Of a stretch of DNA of 23,180 bases, positions 1 to 8,406 are shown one piece after another. How positions within the stretch are numbered: position 1 is the first letter of the stretch; every line of letters starts with the position of its first letter. Made by a program: the position numbers and the translations under genes. This stretch comes from an uncultured bacterium. Its GTDB lineage: Bacteria > Bacillota > Clostridia > Christensenellales > QALW01. Under the pieces are notes generated by a model. It was not told the origin of the DNA and did no database searches. It saw only the letters and a list, made by a program, of their open reading frames with translations. The stretch covers positions 1 through 23,180 of the forward strand of contig CAJMLN010000030.1 in NCBI GenBank assembly GCA_905214315.1, written 5' to 3'.

Positions 1-110
1 TGAATACTACCCGAAAGCACTATGCTGCCATGGCAGAGGAAAACCGCCGGCTTGCGGCACAGTCAATCAAACTGCGGGATAAAAATTCAAAAGGAGATCT
101 TCTCCGCTGA
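1..110 (+). CDS. C-terminal tail of a possible tyrosine recombinase/integrase (5' end outside window)
   Basis: The only plus-strand frame open from the left edge starts its first whole codon at base 3, gives about 35 residues and stops at TGA 108-110. The tail contains the run TTRKHYAAMAEENRR followed by a basic, Lys/Arg-rich end. A Thr-Thr-x-x-x-Tyr run followed by a charged helix is how many phage-type integrases end, with the Tyr as the nucleophile that attacks DNA. That resemblance is the only basis for the call, and the rest of the catalytic domain (R-H-R) lies outside the window. A terminator follows at 132-161. It could equally be another protein with a helical charged tail. Confidence 0.4.
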   Translation, partial: NTTRKHYAAMAEENRRLAAQSIKLRDKNSKGDLLR

Positions 111-131
111 TGCCGCATTTTTTCCATATAT

Positions 132-161
132 AAAAAGAGCCGTTTTCCTACGGCTCTTTTT
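132..161. terminator. Bidirectional intrinsic terminator between convergent genes
   Basis: There is a perfect 11-bp stem, AAAAAGAGCCG (132-142) against CGGCTCTTTTT (151-161), around an 8-nt loop. The A-run on one side and T-run on the other let it act in both directions. It sits 22 bases after the stop of the plus-strand gene and just beyond the stop of the minus-strand CAP gene. Confidence 0.9.
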
Positions 162-164
162 CAT

Positions 165-962
165 TCAGCCGATGAACATCTGCGTCCAATAATTGCCCTC
201 GGCAGCATATCCCATACCAATCTGTGTAAAAGAAGCGTTCAGAATATTGGCTCTATGTCCCGGAGAATTCATCCACGCCTCCACAACTTCTTCCGGCGTC
301 CGCTGCCCCATCGCAATATTTTCTCCTGCCGTTGTGTAAGAGATTCCAAAAGTTTTCATCATATCAAACGGACTTCCATAAACCGGTGAAGTATGACTGA
401 AATAATGCTCATCCCTCATATCCTGCGATTTCTTCCGCGCAACAGCGGAAAGTTCGCTGTTCCAAGCAAGCGGAGACAAACCGTTTTCTATGCGAATTTG
501 ATTGACAAGCTCCGTCACTTTTTTCTCATATTCCGAAATGGCATCTTCGTTTGGCAATTTTGTTTCTTCAGTCTGGTCCGGCTCTACCGTTTCTTCCGGA
601 TGCTTGTCTTCTGTAGCCGGAGAGGGCGTCGCCTCCGCGTCAGGCGCAGTCCGATCTAAGTCGTTTTGTCCGGATGGCGCTGTTTCCTTTTCCTCGCTTT
701 CAGGAAATTCCGTAGTCTCCTCGGGAATTATGATAGAATCATCATTTGCCTCACTTAATAAGACAGTTTGCAGATCTGTATTGATGGCGGCAGAAGAATT
801 TCCGCTCCTATTTGCGGCACTGTTTTTATGAATAACAGCCGGAAGCGCTGAATATGCCGAATAACGTGTATGGAATTGTGTTGTTTGTCTTCCTGCCGCA
901 GCGGCTAAAAGTACAATTCCCAGAATACAGGCTGCAGCTATACAGGTTAATCTTTTTTTCAC
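165..962 (-). CDS. Secreted CAP-domain (SCP/YkwD-like) protein
   Basis: The protein has 265 residues. It starts with a basic N-terminus and a hydrophobic signal peptide (about residues 1-24). A long acidic, Ser/Thr/Pro/Glu-rich linker (about 50-140) follows, then a CAP domain (about 145-265). Family landmarks in the domain are YFSH (His190), AGENIA (Glu214), the W-x-x-SPGHR run (His236) and the terminal WTQMF. Bacterial CAP proteins of this type are exported or wall-associated; their biochemical role is mostly unknown. Two GTG codons in one frame could start it, at 971 and 962. I chose 962 because GAGGTG lies 6 bases upstream of it, whereas it overlaps the 971 codon, and the resulting start MKKRL is a normal signal-peptide head. 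It has its own promoter at 1005-1034 and is not part of the hslVU operon, which terminates upstream. Confidence 0.9.
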   Translation of the reverse strand: MKKRLTCIAAACILGIVLLAAAAGRQTTQFHTRYSAYSALPAVIHKNSAANRSGNSSAAINTDLQTVLLSEANDDSIIIPEETTEFPESEEKETAPSGQNDLDRTAPDAEATPSPATEDKHPEETVEPDQTEETKLPNEDAISEYEKKVTELVNQIRIENGLSPLAWNSELSAVARKKSQDMRDEHYFSHTSPVYGSPFDMMKTFGISYTTAGENIAMGQRTPEEVVEAWMNSPGHRANILNASFTQIGMGYAAEGNYWTQMFIG

Positions 963-1004
963 TACAAGCACCTCAAATACTTAAAAATGATACCTTCTGT
1001 TTCT

Positions 1005-1034
1005 ATTATACTAAATGTCATAGGAAAATTGCAA
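1005..1034 (-). promoter_or_regulatory. Sigma-A-type promoter of the CAP gene
   Basis: On the minus strand, TTGCAA (1029-1034) and TATAAT (1005-1010) are 18 bases apart. They lie about 43 bases upstream of the GTG start at 962 and downstream of the hslU terminator. The -10 box is a perfect consensus; the -35 box matches at 4 of 6 positions. Confidence 0.6.
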
Positions 1035-1127
1035 TGCAAAAAATATGGAAAAGCTTCTATTATTTCTCGGTATCACTATCTCATCCAAGCCCTTAAAATC
1101 CGCTATTATAGTTCCGTTTTTGCAATG

Positions 1128-1153
1128 AAAAATCCGGCGGAAAATCCGCCGGA
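1128..1153 (-). terminator. Intrinsic terminator of the dprA-hslU operon
   Basis: Read on the minus strand, an 8-bp GC-rich stem TCCGGCGG/CCGCCGGA with a 5-nt loop is followed by TTTTT. It begins 11 bases after the hslU stop, which marks the end of the leftward housekeeping operon. Confidence 0.9.
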
Positions 1154-1164
1154 GCAATGATTTT

Positions 1165-2481
1165 TTACAGAATATATTTATGCATATTGTTCTTTTCAGG
1201 ACTTTCTCCTAAATGCGCCTTAATATACTCCGCATCAATGATTACCTCGTGCATGGGAAGCTCATTGCTGGCCGAAAACGAAAGCTCATCCAACAATTTT
1301 TCCATTACAGCCGTCAATCGCCGCGCACCGATATTTTCATTGATCTCATTTTCCTCAAAGGCATAATGAGCGATCATATCAATCGCTTCATCCGTAAATT
1401 GCAGATCCACATTATCCACTTTGAGCAAAGCCTGATATTGATGCAACAGCGCATTATCCGTACGCGTCAAAATATCCTTCAATTCTCGCTCGCCTAAAGC
1501 GTTGAGCGCAACATGCAGCGGAAAGCGACCCTGCAGCTCCGGAATGAGATCCGTAATTTTAGAAAGATGAAAGGCGCCGGCGGCAATAAACAGAATATAA
1601 TCCGTTTTAATCGGGCCGTACTTGGTATTGACGGTACATCCCTCCACCAATGGCAGGATATCCCTCTGTACACCCTCTCGACTTACGTCCGGTCCTCTGC
1701 CCGAACCGGAACCGGAAGCAATCTTATCAATTTCATCAATAAAGATAATACCGCTCTGCTCAGCCCGCTCCAAAGCCTCCTGGGTTACGGAATCCATATC
1801 AATCAGCTTATTCAGTTCCTGCTGGGCAATAACTTTTCTTGCCTCCTTTACAGGCATTTTCCGCTTTTTTGTTTTTTTTGGCATCATACCGCCGAAGATA
1901 TCGCCGATCACAATCTCTGGCTGACCGGGCATTTCCACATTCATTCCTGAGGGTTTATCTTCTACCTCAAGTTCAATCATCAGATCTTCGATTTTTCCTG
2001 ACTCCAAGTCGTTTTTGATGGCTTCCCTTCTGACGGAAAGCTCCTCCGACTCATCCGCTTTTTTCTTCCGCATAGGCAAAAGAATATCGATCAGCCGGCT
2101 CATGGTCACATTTTCCAGTTTATCATGCAGCTGATTTTTCTTTTCTTCTTTAATCAAACGGATAGAAGCTTCCGCCAGATCGCGGATCATGGAATCCACA
2201 TCGCGCCCCACATAGCCGACCTCGGTAAATTTTGTTGCCTCCACCTTTACAAACGGCGCGCCCACGATCTTGGCAATCCGCCGGGCAATTTCTGTTTTAC
2301 CTACTCCCGTAGGACCGGACATAATGATGTTTTTAGGGGTGATTTCATCCTGCAGCTCTTTGCTGAGCCTGCTGCGGCGGTAACGGTTCCGCAGGGCGAT
2401 CGCTACTGTTCGCTTGGCTTCGTTTTGCCCGATAATATAACGGCTTAATTCGTCAACCACTTCTTTAGGGGAATAATTCAT
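1165..2481 (-). CDS. hslU: HslU (ClpY), ATPase/unfoldase of the HslUV protease
   Basis: The 438-residue AAA+ unfoldase docks on HslV, unfolds substrates and threads them into the protease chamber. Visible landmarks are Walker A GPTGVGKT (56-63), the pore loop GYVGRD (89-94), a lysine/glutamate-rich intermediate (I) domain (about 110-235), Walker B IIFIDE (245-250), PELQGRFP (sensor/arginine-finger region, about 313-321) and the C-terminal tail ending KYIL, which in this family inserts into HslV and activates it. The length matches E. coli HslU. The ATG start has GGAGGTG 8 bases upstream, overlapping the end of hslV, and only 5 bases separate the genes. It is the last gene of the operon. codY, which follows clpY in Bacillus, is not present. 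Confidence 0.97.
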   Translation of the reverse strand: MNYSPKEVVDELSRYIIGQNEAKRTVAIALRNRYRRSRLSKELQDEITPKNIIMSGPTGVGKTEIARRIAKIVGAPFVKVEATKFTEVGYVGRDVDSMIRDLAEASIRLIKEEKKNQLHDKLENVTMSRLIDILLPMRKKKADESEELSVRREAIKNDLESGKIEDLMIELEVEDKPSGMNVEMPGQPEIVIGDIFGGMMPKKTKKRKMPVKEARKVIAQQELNKLIDMDSVTQEALERAEQSGIIFIDEIDKIASGSGSGRGPDVSREGVQRDILPLVEGCTVNTKYGPIKTDYILFIAAGAFHLSKITDLIPELQGRFPLHVALNALGERELKDILTRTDNALLHQYQALLKVDNVDLQFTDEAIDMIAHYAFEENEINENIGARRLTAVMEKLLDELSFSASNELPMHEVIIDAEYIKAHLGESPEKNNMHKYIL

Positions 2482-2486
2482 TCTGT

Positions 2487-3026
2487 TTACACCTCCAGCA
2501 CCGTAATATGATCATTGGTATATACGCAGATTTCGCCCGCGATCTTCAGCGCCTTATAGGCAATTTCCTTGGCCTCCAGCTCCGTGTTCTGCGCCAGTGC
2601 TCTGGCCGCGGCCAACGCATAATTTCCACCGCTGCCAATTGCGACAATTCCGTCGTCCGGCTCAATGACTTCCCCCGTACCTGAAAGCACCAGGGTTCCC
2701 GTCTTATCCGCAGCAATGAGCATGGCCTCCAGCTTGCTTAAAGCGCGGTCGCGGCGCCACATCTGCGCAAGCTCTACGCTAGCCCGATAAAGGTTGCCCG
2801 AATGCTCCTGTAATTTAGATTCAAATAAATCACAAAGAGTAAAAGCATCGGCAACGCTTCCGGCAAAGCCTACGGAAACCGTATCATTATACAGCCTGCG
2901 CACCTTTATCGCTCCGGCCTTCATGACAACGGATTCCCCCATGGTAACCTGACCGTCGCCGGCAATAGCACATTTGCCGTCTTTGCGGACGCAGACTATT
3001 GTTGTTCCTCTCAATTCCATTTTCAC
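2487..3026 (-). CDS. hslV: HslV (ClpQ), threonine peptidase of the HslUV protease
   Basis: The 179-residue proteasome-beta-like peptidase forms double hexamer rings capped by HslU. The core starts at GTTIV; Thr8 would be the catalytic N-terminal threonine after removal of a seven-residue leader. AGDGQVT, KVRRLYN, AGSVADAF and AIGSGG are family signatures. The GTG start at 3026 overlaps the trmFO stop (GTGA) and has AAGGAG 5-6 bases upstream. An in-frame ATG two codons later (3020) is a possible alternative with longer spacing (11). Either way the same threonine is exposed. It is translationally coupled to trmFO upstream and to hslU downstream. The codV/xerC gene that usually precedes it in Bacillus is missing. 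Confidence 0.97.
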   Translation of the reverse strand: MKMELRGTTIVCVRKDGKCAIAGDGQVTMGESVVMKAGAIKVRRLYNDTVSVGFAGSVADAFTLCDLFESKLQEHSGNLYRASVELAQMWRRDRALSKLEAMLIAADKTGTLVLSGTGEVIEPDDGIVAIGSGGNYALAAARALAQNTELEAKEIAYKALKIAGEICVYTNDHITVLEV

Positions 3027-4327
3027 AAGCTCTCCTTTATCTGTAATATTCTCTCCAGTGCGCGTCTGGCAATAAAATCGTATCTGGCCTGCTTTCCGCC
3101 CTTTATTTTTTGTTCTGGCGGTTCCAGTATGCCAAAATTGATATTCATCGGCTGAAAATTTCTGCCGCTTCCGGAGGATATATAATACCCCAGCGCTCCT
3201 ATTGCGGTCTCTTTGGTAAAATTAGGTGTTTCTTTTCCCAAAATCTGCGCCGCCATTGAAATACCGGCTACAAATCCAGACGCAGTGGACTCAATATATC
3301 CCTCCACACCGGTGATCTGGCCGGCGAAAAATATTTCCGGCCTTTTTTTTAAGGAAAAGCATTTGTTCAGCAGCTTGGGCGAACATATGTAGGTGTTGCG
3401 GTGCATGACACCGTAACGGACAATCTCACAGTTTTCAAGCCCGGGAATCATGGAAAATACGCGTTTCTGCTCCCCGAATTTCAAATGCGTCTGAAACCCA
3501 ACCATATTATAAAGTGTATCAGCTGCATCGTCCCGCCGGAGCTGTACCACCGCATACGGCGTTTTTCCTGTGCGGGGATCAAGAATTCCCACCGGCTTGC
3601 AGGGGCCATAGGCCAAAGTCTGCGGACCGCGTGCCGCCATAATTTCCACCGGCATGCAGCCCTCAAAAACCTGCCCATCAAAGCCGTGAACCTGTGCCGT
3701 TTGCGCATGTACAAGCTCAAAAACAAAGCGGTCATATTCTTCTTTTTCCATCGGACAATTGATATAATCATCGCCCCGGCCGTATCTGCCGGCAGAAAAC
3801 GCAATTTCCATATTTATGGAATCTTTGGTAAGAATCGGAGCGGCCGCATCAAAAAAGTGACAGTATTCCTCACCGGTCAAATTCAAAATTTCCGCGGTAA
3901 GAGCTTCACTGCAAAGCGGTCCTGCGGCAATAATTACCGCTCCTTCGGGAATTTTTGTTACCTCTTCATTAATAAAATGCACGTTGGGAAATGAGAGCAG
4001 CCTCTCCCGCACACATCGGGAAAAGCTTTCCCGATCTACAGCCAGCGCTCCCCCAGCGGGCACGGCGCACTGATCCGCGCACTGCATAATCAGGGAATCC
4101 ACCGCCCGCAGCTCGGCCTTCAGCAGCCCGGCGGCATTCTCCAGTCTGTCCGAGCGGAGTGAATTAGAGCATACCAACTCCGCAAAACCGCCTGTTTTAT
4201 GCGCCGGCGTAAGTTTTTTGGGGCGCATTTCATATAAATCCACCACGATCCCCCGCTTGGCCAGCTGATAAGCTGCCTCGCATCCGGCAAGCCCAGCCCC
4301 AATAATTACAGCCTTTGCATTATTCAC
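3023..4327 (-). CDS. trmFO: TrmFO, folate/FAD-dependent tRNA U54 methyltransferase
   Basis: This 434-residue flavoprotein methylates U54 in the T-loop of tRNA, taking the carbon from methylenetetrahydrofolate rather than SAM. The N-terminus has the FAD-binding GAGLAGCEAA (G10, G12, G15). Family residues are visible: Cys53 in LVCSNSLRSD and Cys224 in FEGCMPVE, which correspond to the two cysteines known as functionally important in the Bacillus enzyme. A second glycine-rich stretch lies near the C-terminus (ITGVEGYIES). The GTG start at 4327 overlaps the end of topA by 8 bases. An ATG at 4320 is out of frame and was not used. Spacing to hslV is an overlap of 4 bases. Confidence 0.96.
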   Translation of the reverse strand: MNNAKAVIIGAGLAGCEAAYQLAKRGIVVDLYEMRPKKLTPAHKTGGFAELVCSNSLRSDRLENAAGLLKAELRAVDSLIMQCADQCAVPAGGALAVDRESFSRCVRERLLSFPNVHFINEEVTKIPEGAVIIAAGPLCSEALTAEILNLTGEEYCHFFDAAAPILTKDSINMEIAFSAGRYGRGDDYINCPMEKEEYDRFVFELVHAQTAQVHGFDGQVFEGCMPVEIMAARGPQTLAYGPCKPVGILDPRTGKTPYAVVQLRRDDAADTLYNMVGFQTHLKFGEQKRVFSMIPGLENCEIVRYGVMHRNTYICSPKLLNKCFSLKKRPEIFFAGQITGVEGYIESTASGFVAGISMAAQILGKETPNFTKETAIGALGYYISSGSGRNFQPMNINFGILEPPEQKIKGGKQARYDFIARRALERILQIKESL

Positions 4328-6410
4328 TTTCTTTTTCCGTTTCCTTTTTTGCTGATTTTACAAATTTGCAGTCAAAATTATTGCAAAGAATTTTCCCCTT
4401 AAAGCCCTTAATTAAAAATCCTCCGCATTCAGGGCATTTTTCCCCCGTCGGCAGACCGGTGGCAGCAAAATCACATTCCGGATAATTGGAACAGCCATAG
4501 AATTTTTTACCCTTTTTGGAAATACGTTGCACCAGCTTACCTCCACATTTGGGGCAGGGAACTTTTATTTCATCTGCAGGCAGAGGCTTGGTGGATTTAC
4601 ATTCCGGATAATTCGGGCATGCAAGGAATTTTCCGAACCGTCCGCTGCGCACCACCATCTTTGCTCCGCATTTAGGACAGGGCTCGTCGGTTTCTACCAC
4701 CGGAACCTTAACGCGTTCAATTTGGCTTGCCTTATCCAGGCACTGCTTAAACGGTCCGTAAAAATCATCTACAACCTTTACCCAATCTTTGTCTCCGTTT
4801 TCAATATCGTCCAGCTCTTCCTCCATAGAAGCGGTAAATTTGAGATCCACGATATTTGAAAAATTCTCCGCCATCATATCGGTAACGCAAATTCCCAGTG
4901 CCGTCGGCTTTAAGGTCTTTTTTTCCCGTTCGATATAATCCCGCTCAAGAATAGTGGATACGGTAGGTGCATACGTGCTGGGCCTTCCAATCCCCTTGAT
5001 TTCCATCTCTTTCACCAGCGAAGCCTCGTTATACCGCGGCGGCGGTGAAGTGAAATGCTGCTCCTTTTCAAAATCATTCCAGACCAATTGATCGCCAATC
5101 TTCATTTCAGGCAGTGTTCCGCCGGTCTTTGTTTCCTCTTTGTCGGAATCCACATACAGAGCCATAAAGCCGTCAAAAATTCTCTTGGCCGTTCCGGTCT
5201 TAAACAAATAACGGTCATTGGCAGTAATTCCCACGCTGATAGTAGCATATTTAGCCGCAGCCATCTGGCAGGCAACGAAGCGTTCAAAAATCAGTTTATA
5301 CAGCTTATACTGGTCGTTGGTAAGGCTGGCCTTTACCGCCTCTGGTGTAAAGCTCATAGAGGTAGGACGGATTGCTTCGTGCGCGTCCTGACTGTTCTTT
5401 TTCGCTTTATAGAAATGAGGCTTCGCCGGCAGATATTTGGCCTCATAGTTTGCGGAAATATACTCCCTAACCTCATTAACAGCTTCTGCCGCAATGCGCA
5501 CAGAATCCGTACGGATATACGTAACCAAACCTGTTCCTACGCCGTTGATTTCCACGCCTTCGTACAGCTGCTGCGCCAGCATCATGGTTTTCTTAGTTGT
5601 AAAGCCAAGCTTTCTGGAGGCATCCTGCTGCAGAACACTGGTGGTAAACGGCGGAGGCGGATTCTGGCTTTTAGAGCCCTCTTTATATTCACTTACCAAA
5701 TATTCGGCGCCCTCCAGCTCCTGTATAATGCCTAAAACCTGTTCCTCGTTATTCAGCTCGATTTTATTCTTCTTGTCCCCATAAAAATGTGCGGCAAACT
5801 TCTTGCGTGATTTTTGCGGGGAAAGCAAAACATCCAGCTCCCAGTATTCCACAGGTACGAAATTTTCAATCTCCCTCTCCCTGTCCACAACCATTTTGGT
5901 TACCGCCGACTGCACTCTTCCTGCGCTGAGACCGCTTTTTATTTTGTGCCACAGAATCGGGCTGATCTCATATCCCACCAGGCGATCCAGCACACGTCGG
6001 GCCTGCTGTGCGTTCACCAAATCCAGGTCAATTCCCCGCGGCTGATCAATCGCATTGCATACGCAGTTTTTTGTAATTTCATTAAAAACCACCCGACAGC
6101 TGGAATCCTCAGGAATTTTCAAAAGCGAGGCCAGATGCCAGGAAATCGCTTCCCCTTCCCGGTCAGGGTCGGTAGCCAGAAAAACCGTATCGGCTTTTTG
6201 GGCTTCCTCTTTTAATTCCTGCGCGATCTCCTTCTTGGAAGAAATCAGGGTATACTGCGGCGCAAAATGATCCTCGATTTTAATGCCCAGCTTACTTTTG
6301 GGCAAATCAATGATATGCCCGCCGCAGGCAAGAACTTTATATTCCTTGCCTAAAAATTTTCCGATTGTTTTTGCTTTGTGGGGGGATTCAACAATAAGTA
6401 ATTTTGCCAT
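4320..6410 (-). CDS. topA: DNA topoisomerase I (type IA)
   Basis: The 696-residue enzyme relaxes negative supercoils by single-strand passage. The TOPRIM domain at the N-terminus carries Glu8 (LLIVESP) and DPDREGE (81-87). The catalytic tyrosine is Tyr298 in LVTYIRTDS. The QQARRVLDRLVGYEISP region (135-151) belongs to the type IA core. Three C-terminal four-cysteine zinc ribbons occur at about 578-604, 619-646 and 659-681, each starting CPxCG. The ATG start has GGAG 8 bases upstream. The gene begins 21 bases after the dprA stop and overlaps trmFO, giving the classic dprA-topA-trmFO order of Bacillota. Confidence 0.98.
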   Translation of the reverse strand: MAKLLIVESPHKAKTIGKFLGKEYKVLACGGHIIDLPKSKLGIKIEDHFAPQYTLISSKKEIAQELKEEAQKADTVFLATDPDREGEAISWHLASLLKIPEDSSCRVVFNEITKNCVCNAIDQPRGIDLDLVNAQQARRVLDRLVGYEISPILWHKIKSGLSAGRVQSAVTKMVVDREREIENFVPVEYWELDVLLSPQKSRKKFAAHFYGDKKNKIELNNEEQVLGIIQELEGAEYLVSEYKEGSKSQNPPPPFTTSVLQQDASRKLGFTTKKTMMLAQQLYEGVEINGVGTGLVTYIRTDSVRIAAEAVNEVREYISANYEAKYLPAKPHFYKAKKNSQDAHEAIRPTSMSFTPEAVKASLTNDQYKLYKLIFERFVACQMAAAKYATISVGITANDRYLFKTGTAKRIFDGFMALYVDSDKEETKTGGTLPEMKIGDQLVWNDFEKEQHFTSPPPRYNEASLVKEMEIKGIGRPSTYAPTVSTILERDYIEREKKTLKPTALGICVTDMMAENFSNIVDLKFTASMEEELDDIENGDKDWVKVVDDFYGPFKQCLDKASQIERVKVPVVETDEPCPKCGAKMVVRSGRFGKFLACPNYPECKSTKPLPADEIKVPCPKCGGKLVQRISKKGKKFYGCSNYPECDFAATGLPTGEKCPECGGFLIKGFKGKILCNNFDCKFVKSAKKETEKESE

Positions 6411-6431
6411 ATATTCTACTCCGTTTTTTTC

Positions 6432-7523
6432 TTATCTGCATAAAGAATACTCTCTTCCGGGAAACTGTTTGATATACCCGGCTATTTCTAGCATCATTAA
6501 CGCAGTATTGATTTCATTGATATCAGCCTGCAGAGAATTTTCTATCTTTTCCGCAGGAAGATCTTCCACAGCCAGCATCTCTAAAATCTGCCTTTGCAGA
6601 GGATCCATATTTTCAGGAATCTCAAATTTTTCTATTTTCCTTACTTTATAAATACCATACTCCATTAAAATATCCTCTGGCGAAAGCGCACAAACACAAC
6701 CGTTTTTTATCAAATAATTAGTGCCGGCGCTGGAGGGAGAGGTAATATTGCCCGGAACGGCAAAAACCGTTTTATTCTGTTCCAGTGCAAAATCCACTGT
6801 AATCATCGTTCCGCTGGGGATTCCCGCTTCCACCACCAGCAAGCAGTGTGAAAGACCGATGATCAGCCGATTTCGCTGCGGAAAATTCTCTTTCTGCGGC
6901 CGTGTCGTGGGCGGGTATTCACTCAAAACAAGACCGTTTTGCGCAATTTTCCGATAAAGCGCCGTATGGGATGCCGGATAGATGAAATCAACGCCGCCGC
7001 CCAAGACGGCAATCGTCTTTCCTCCGCGGGCAAGCGCAGCCTCATGGGAATAGCCGTCAACACCGTCCGCCATCCCGGAGACAATGCAAATTCCGTTTTC
7101 CGCCAGCTCCTGTGAAAACATTTCCGCACATTCCCTGCCGTAGCGGGTCGCCCTGCGCGAGCCGATAACCGCAATACAGGGCTCCTGCACCAAAGAAAGA
7201 TCTCCGATATAATATAAAATCGGCGGGGGCGCGTCGATTTCCCTCAGCTGCGGCGGAAAATCGGATGAAGAATAAAATACCGCGTTTATAGCATGCTCTA
7301 CCATATAATGAAGCATACCCTCGCACGATGATTTCCATGCACCGCTTCTGATCTCCCCTAAAATTTCAGCAGAAAGAAAAGAAAGCTCACGATCTCCGCG
7401 CTCTATTCCCTATAAAAAAGCTTCTTTTGTCTGATACTTAAAATATAATTTGGCAAAGCGCCGGGCGCCTATATTTTTTATATTATTGAGATACAGCCAA
7501 AATAACTCCTGCGGTGAAAGCAA
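6432..7523 (-). CDS. dprA: DprA (Smf) DNA-processing protein, full-length frame broken by one in-frame TAG
   Basis: DprA loads RecA onto single-stranded DNA during natural transformation. The Rossmann core (from about residue 70) shows IGSRRATRYG, VSGMADGVDGYSHEAAL, GGGVDFIYP, PQRNRLI and SGTMITVDFAL, and a winged-helix-like C-terminus follows. An uninterrupted ATG frame begins only at 7316 and gives 294 residues. The same frame continues upstream to a TTG at 7523 with AAGGAG 9 bases before it and a sigma-A promoter behind it. This upstream part encodes a normal DprA N-terminal helix-hairpin-helix-like segment (ELFWLYLNNIKNIGARRF). The full frame of 363 residues, including the unread position, is the usual family length, but codon 38 is TAG (7410-7412). 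No good ribosome site precedes the ATG at 7316. It is either a nonsense-mutated gene, a sequencing error, or a read-through amber. The intact core alone is about the size of Bacillus DprA, so the short form might still work if it is made. Confidence 0.88.
7410..7412 (-). other. In-frame amber codon within dprA
   Basis: On the minus strand, codon 38 of the frame opened by TTG 7523 reads TAG (plus strand CTA). The reading frame on both sides is the same and both sides look like DprA. A single base substitution (for example CAG or TGG to TAG) explains it; an insertion or deletion does not. Confidence 0.9.
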
Positions 7524-7567
7524 AACGCGTTTCTCCTTCCTCTTTAAATTTTACTATAGTATTTACA

Positions 7568-7596
7568 ATATTATATTAAAAACTTTTTCGTGTCAA
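7568..7596 (-). promoter_or_regulatory. Sigma-A-type promoter of the dprA operon
   Basis: On the minus strand a perfect TTGACA (7591-7596) stands 17 bases before TAATAT (7568-7573). An overlapping TATAAT (7570-7575) would give 15-base spacing. It lies 45 bases upstream of the dprA TTG start at 7523, with AAGGAG at 7533-7538, which supports the longer dprA frame. Confidence 0.7.
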
Positions 7597-7600
7597 CATA

Positions 7601-7631
7601 AAAATGGGCGTCCTTTATTCAGAGGACGCCC
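7601..7631 (-). terminator. Intrinsic terminator overlapping the end of the membrane-protein gene
   Basis: There is a 9-bp stem GGGCGTCCT (7606-7614) / AGGACGCCC (7623-7631) with an 8-nt loop. On the minus strand it is followed by ATTTTTA. The stop codon of the gene (7615-7617) lies in the loop and the last codons form one arm of the stem. It separates the AraC/membrane-protein unit from the dprA promoter. Confidence 0.8.
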
Positions 7632-8406
7632 TATGTTTTATTTTTATCCAGATTTTTTTAAACGGTACCAGCAAAATCACCGCACTAACCGCTATCGCTG
7701 CAGCAAGACATATTCCGCCAAAAAGCAAGCTGTTGGAATAATACTCTCTGACAGTTCCTATTGATTTATTTCGCAAATCGCTGTACCATTGAAACTCTTT
7801 CGTTCCCGTAACAGAAGGTTTCTTGGTGTCCTCCTGGTCTTCTATAGAAATTTCTCCGGAAATACCGGGCGCTTGATATGGAAGAACGGCAAAAGCATCA
7901 ATACATATCCGGCTGCATCCTCCGGGCAAAGAAACAAATTCAAAAATTGTTCCCTGTTCTTTTATTTCTTCAACGGTAATTGAAGAAGAATATAAAAACC
8001 ACTTATTCTGCCGGATTGGTTCTTTAAATTCTGCAAGAAGCTGTTCCCCCGCTTTTGCCTGAATAGAGTATTCCTCTTCTGCATTGATATTGGAAAGACG
8101 AATATATATATTTAACGTAAAAATTCCTGTTTCCCTCAAATAAGGGGCAATATCAATTTTGGGAGAGATAAAATCTCCTTCAGTTTCAAACTGCAGATAG
8201 TTATTTCCCTTATATCCGCCGCTGTTTTGAAGGGAAAGCGAGCCGCCGTCACTGTACCACCCGGTATCTGCAATATCCTGAACACCAAGGAAGAATGAGC
8301 TTTCCACCGGAATCAAACCGGAATCATAGACACCGGTCGCAAAGGATGTTACCGCCGTTATAGAAAAAACAATAAAAAGAACGACCGCGATGCAGATTTT
8401 TTTCAT
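7615..8406 (-). CDS. Membrane-anchored protein with carbohydrate-binding-like ectodomain
   Basis: The protein has 263 residues. Segments in order are a signal peptide (1-24), a beta-rich extracellular part (about 25-178), a polar stalk (179-227), one transmembrane helix (about 228-249) and a short basic cytoplasmic tail. The ectodomain pattern resembles a CBM4/9-type jelly roll: an early W-Y-S-D-G-G and G-N-N-Y-L-Q-F stretch, a central FTLNIYIRLS strand, and a late C-I-D-A-F-A-V strand. This is pattern recognition, not a database match. The start ATG overlaps the AraC stop (ATGA), and AGGAGG sits 7 bases upstream. It therefore appears to be translated from the regulator's mRNA. A role in sensing or holding a glycan at the cell surface is inference. 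Confidence 0.75.
   Translation of the reverse strand: MKKICIAVVLFIVFSITAVTSFATGVYDSGLIPVESSFFLGVQDIADTGWYSDGGSLSLQNSGGYKGNNYLQFETEGDFISPKIDIAPYLRETGIFTLNIYIRLSNINAEEEYSIQAKAGEQLLAEFKEPIRQNKWFLYSSSITVEEIKEQGTIFEFVSLPGGCSRICIDAFAVLPYQAPGISGEISIEDQEDTKKPSVTGTKEFQWYSDLRNKSIGTVREYYSNSLLFGGICLAAAIAVSAVILLVPFKKIWIKIKHRASSE

Noticed and set aside
3401..3994. Plus-strand open frame (197 codons) opposite trmFO
   Set aside because: Antisense to trmFO, whose FAD and cysteine motifs are intact; no promoter or ribosome site of its own.
5055..5735. Plus-strand open frame (226 codons) opposite topA
   Set aside because: Antisense to the topA core; no recognisable motif.
7057..7338. Alternative minus-strand frame across the start of the dprA core, as a sign of a frameshift
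   Set aside because: The true frame continues upstream without a shift; the interruption is a TAG substitution, so no frameshift is needed.
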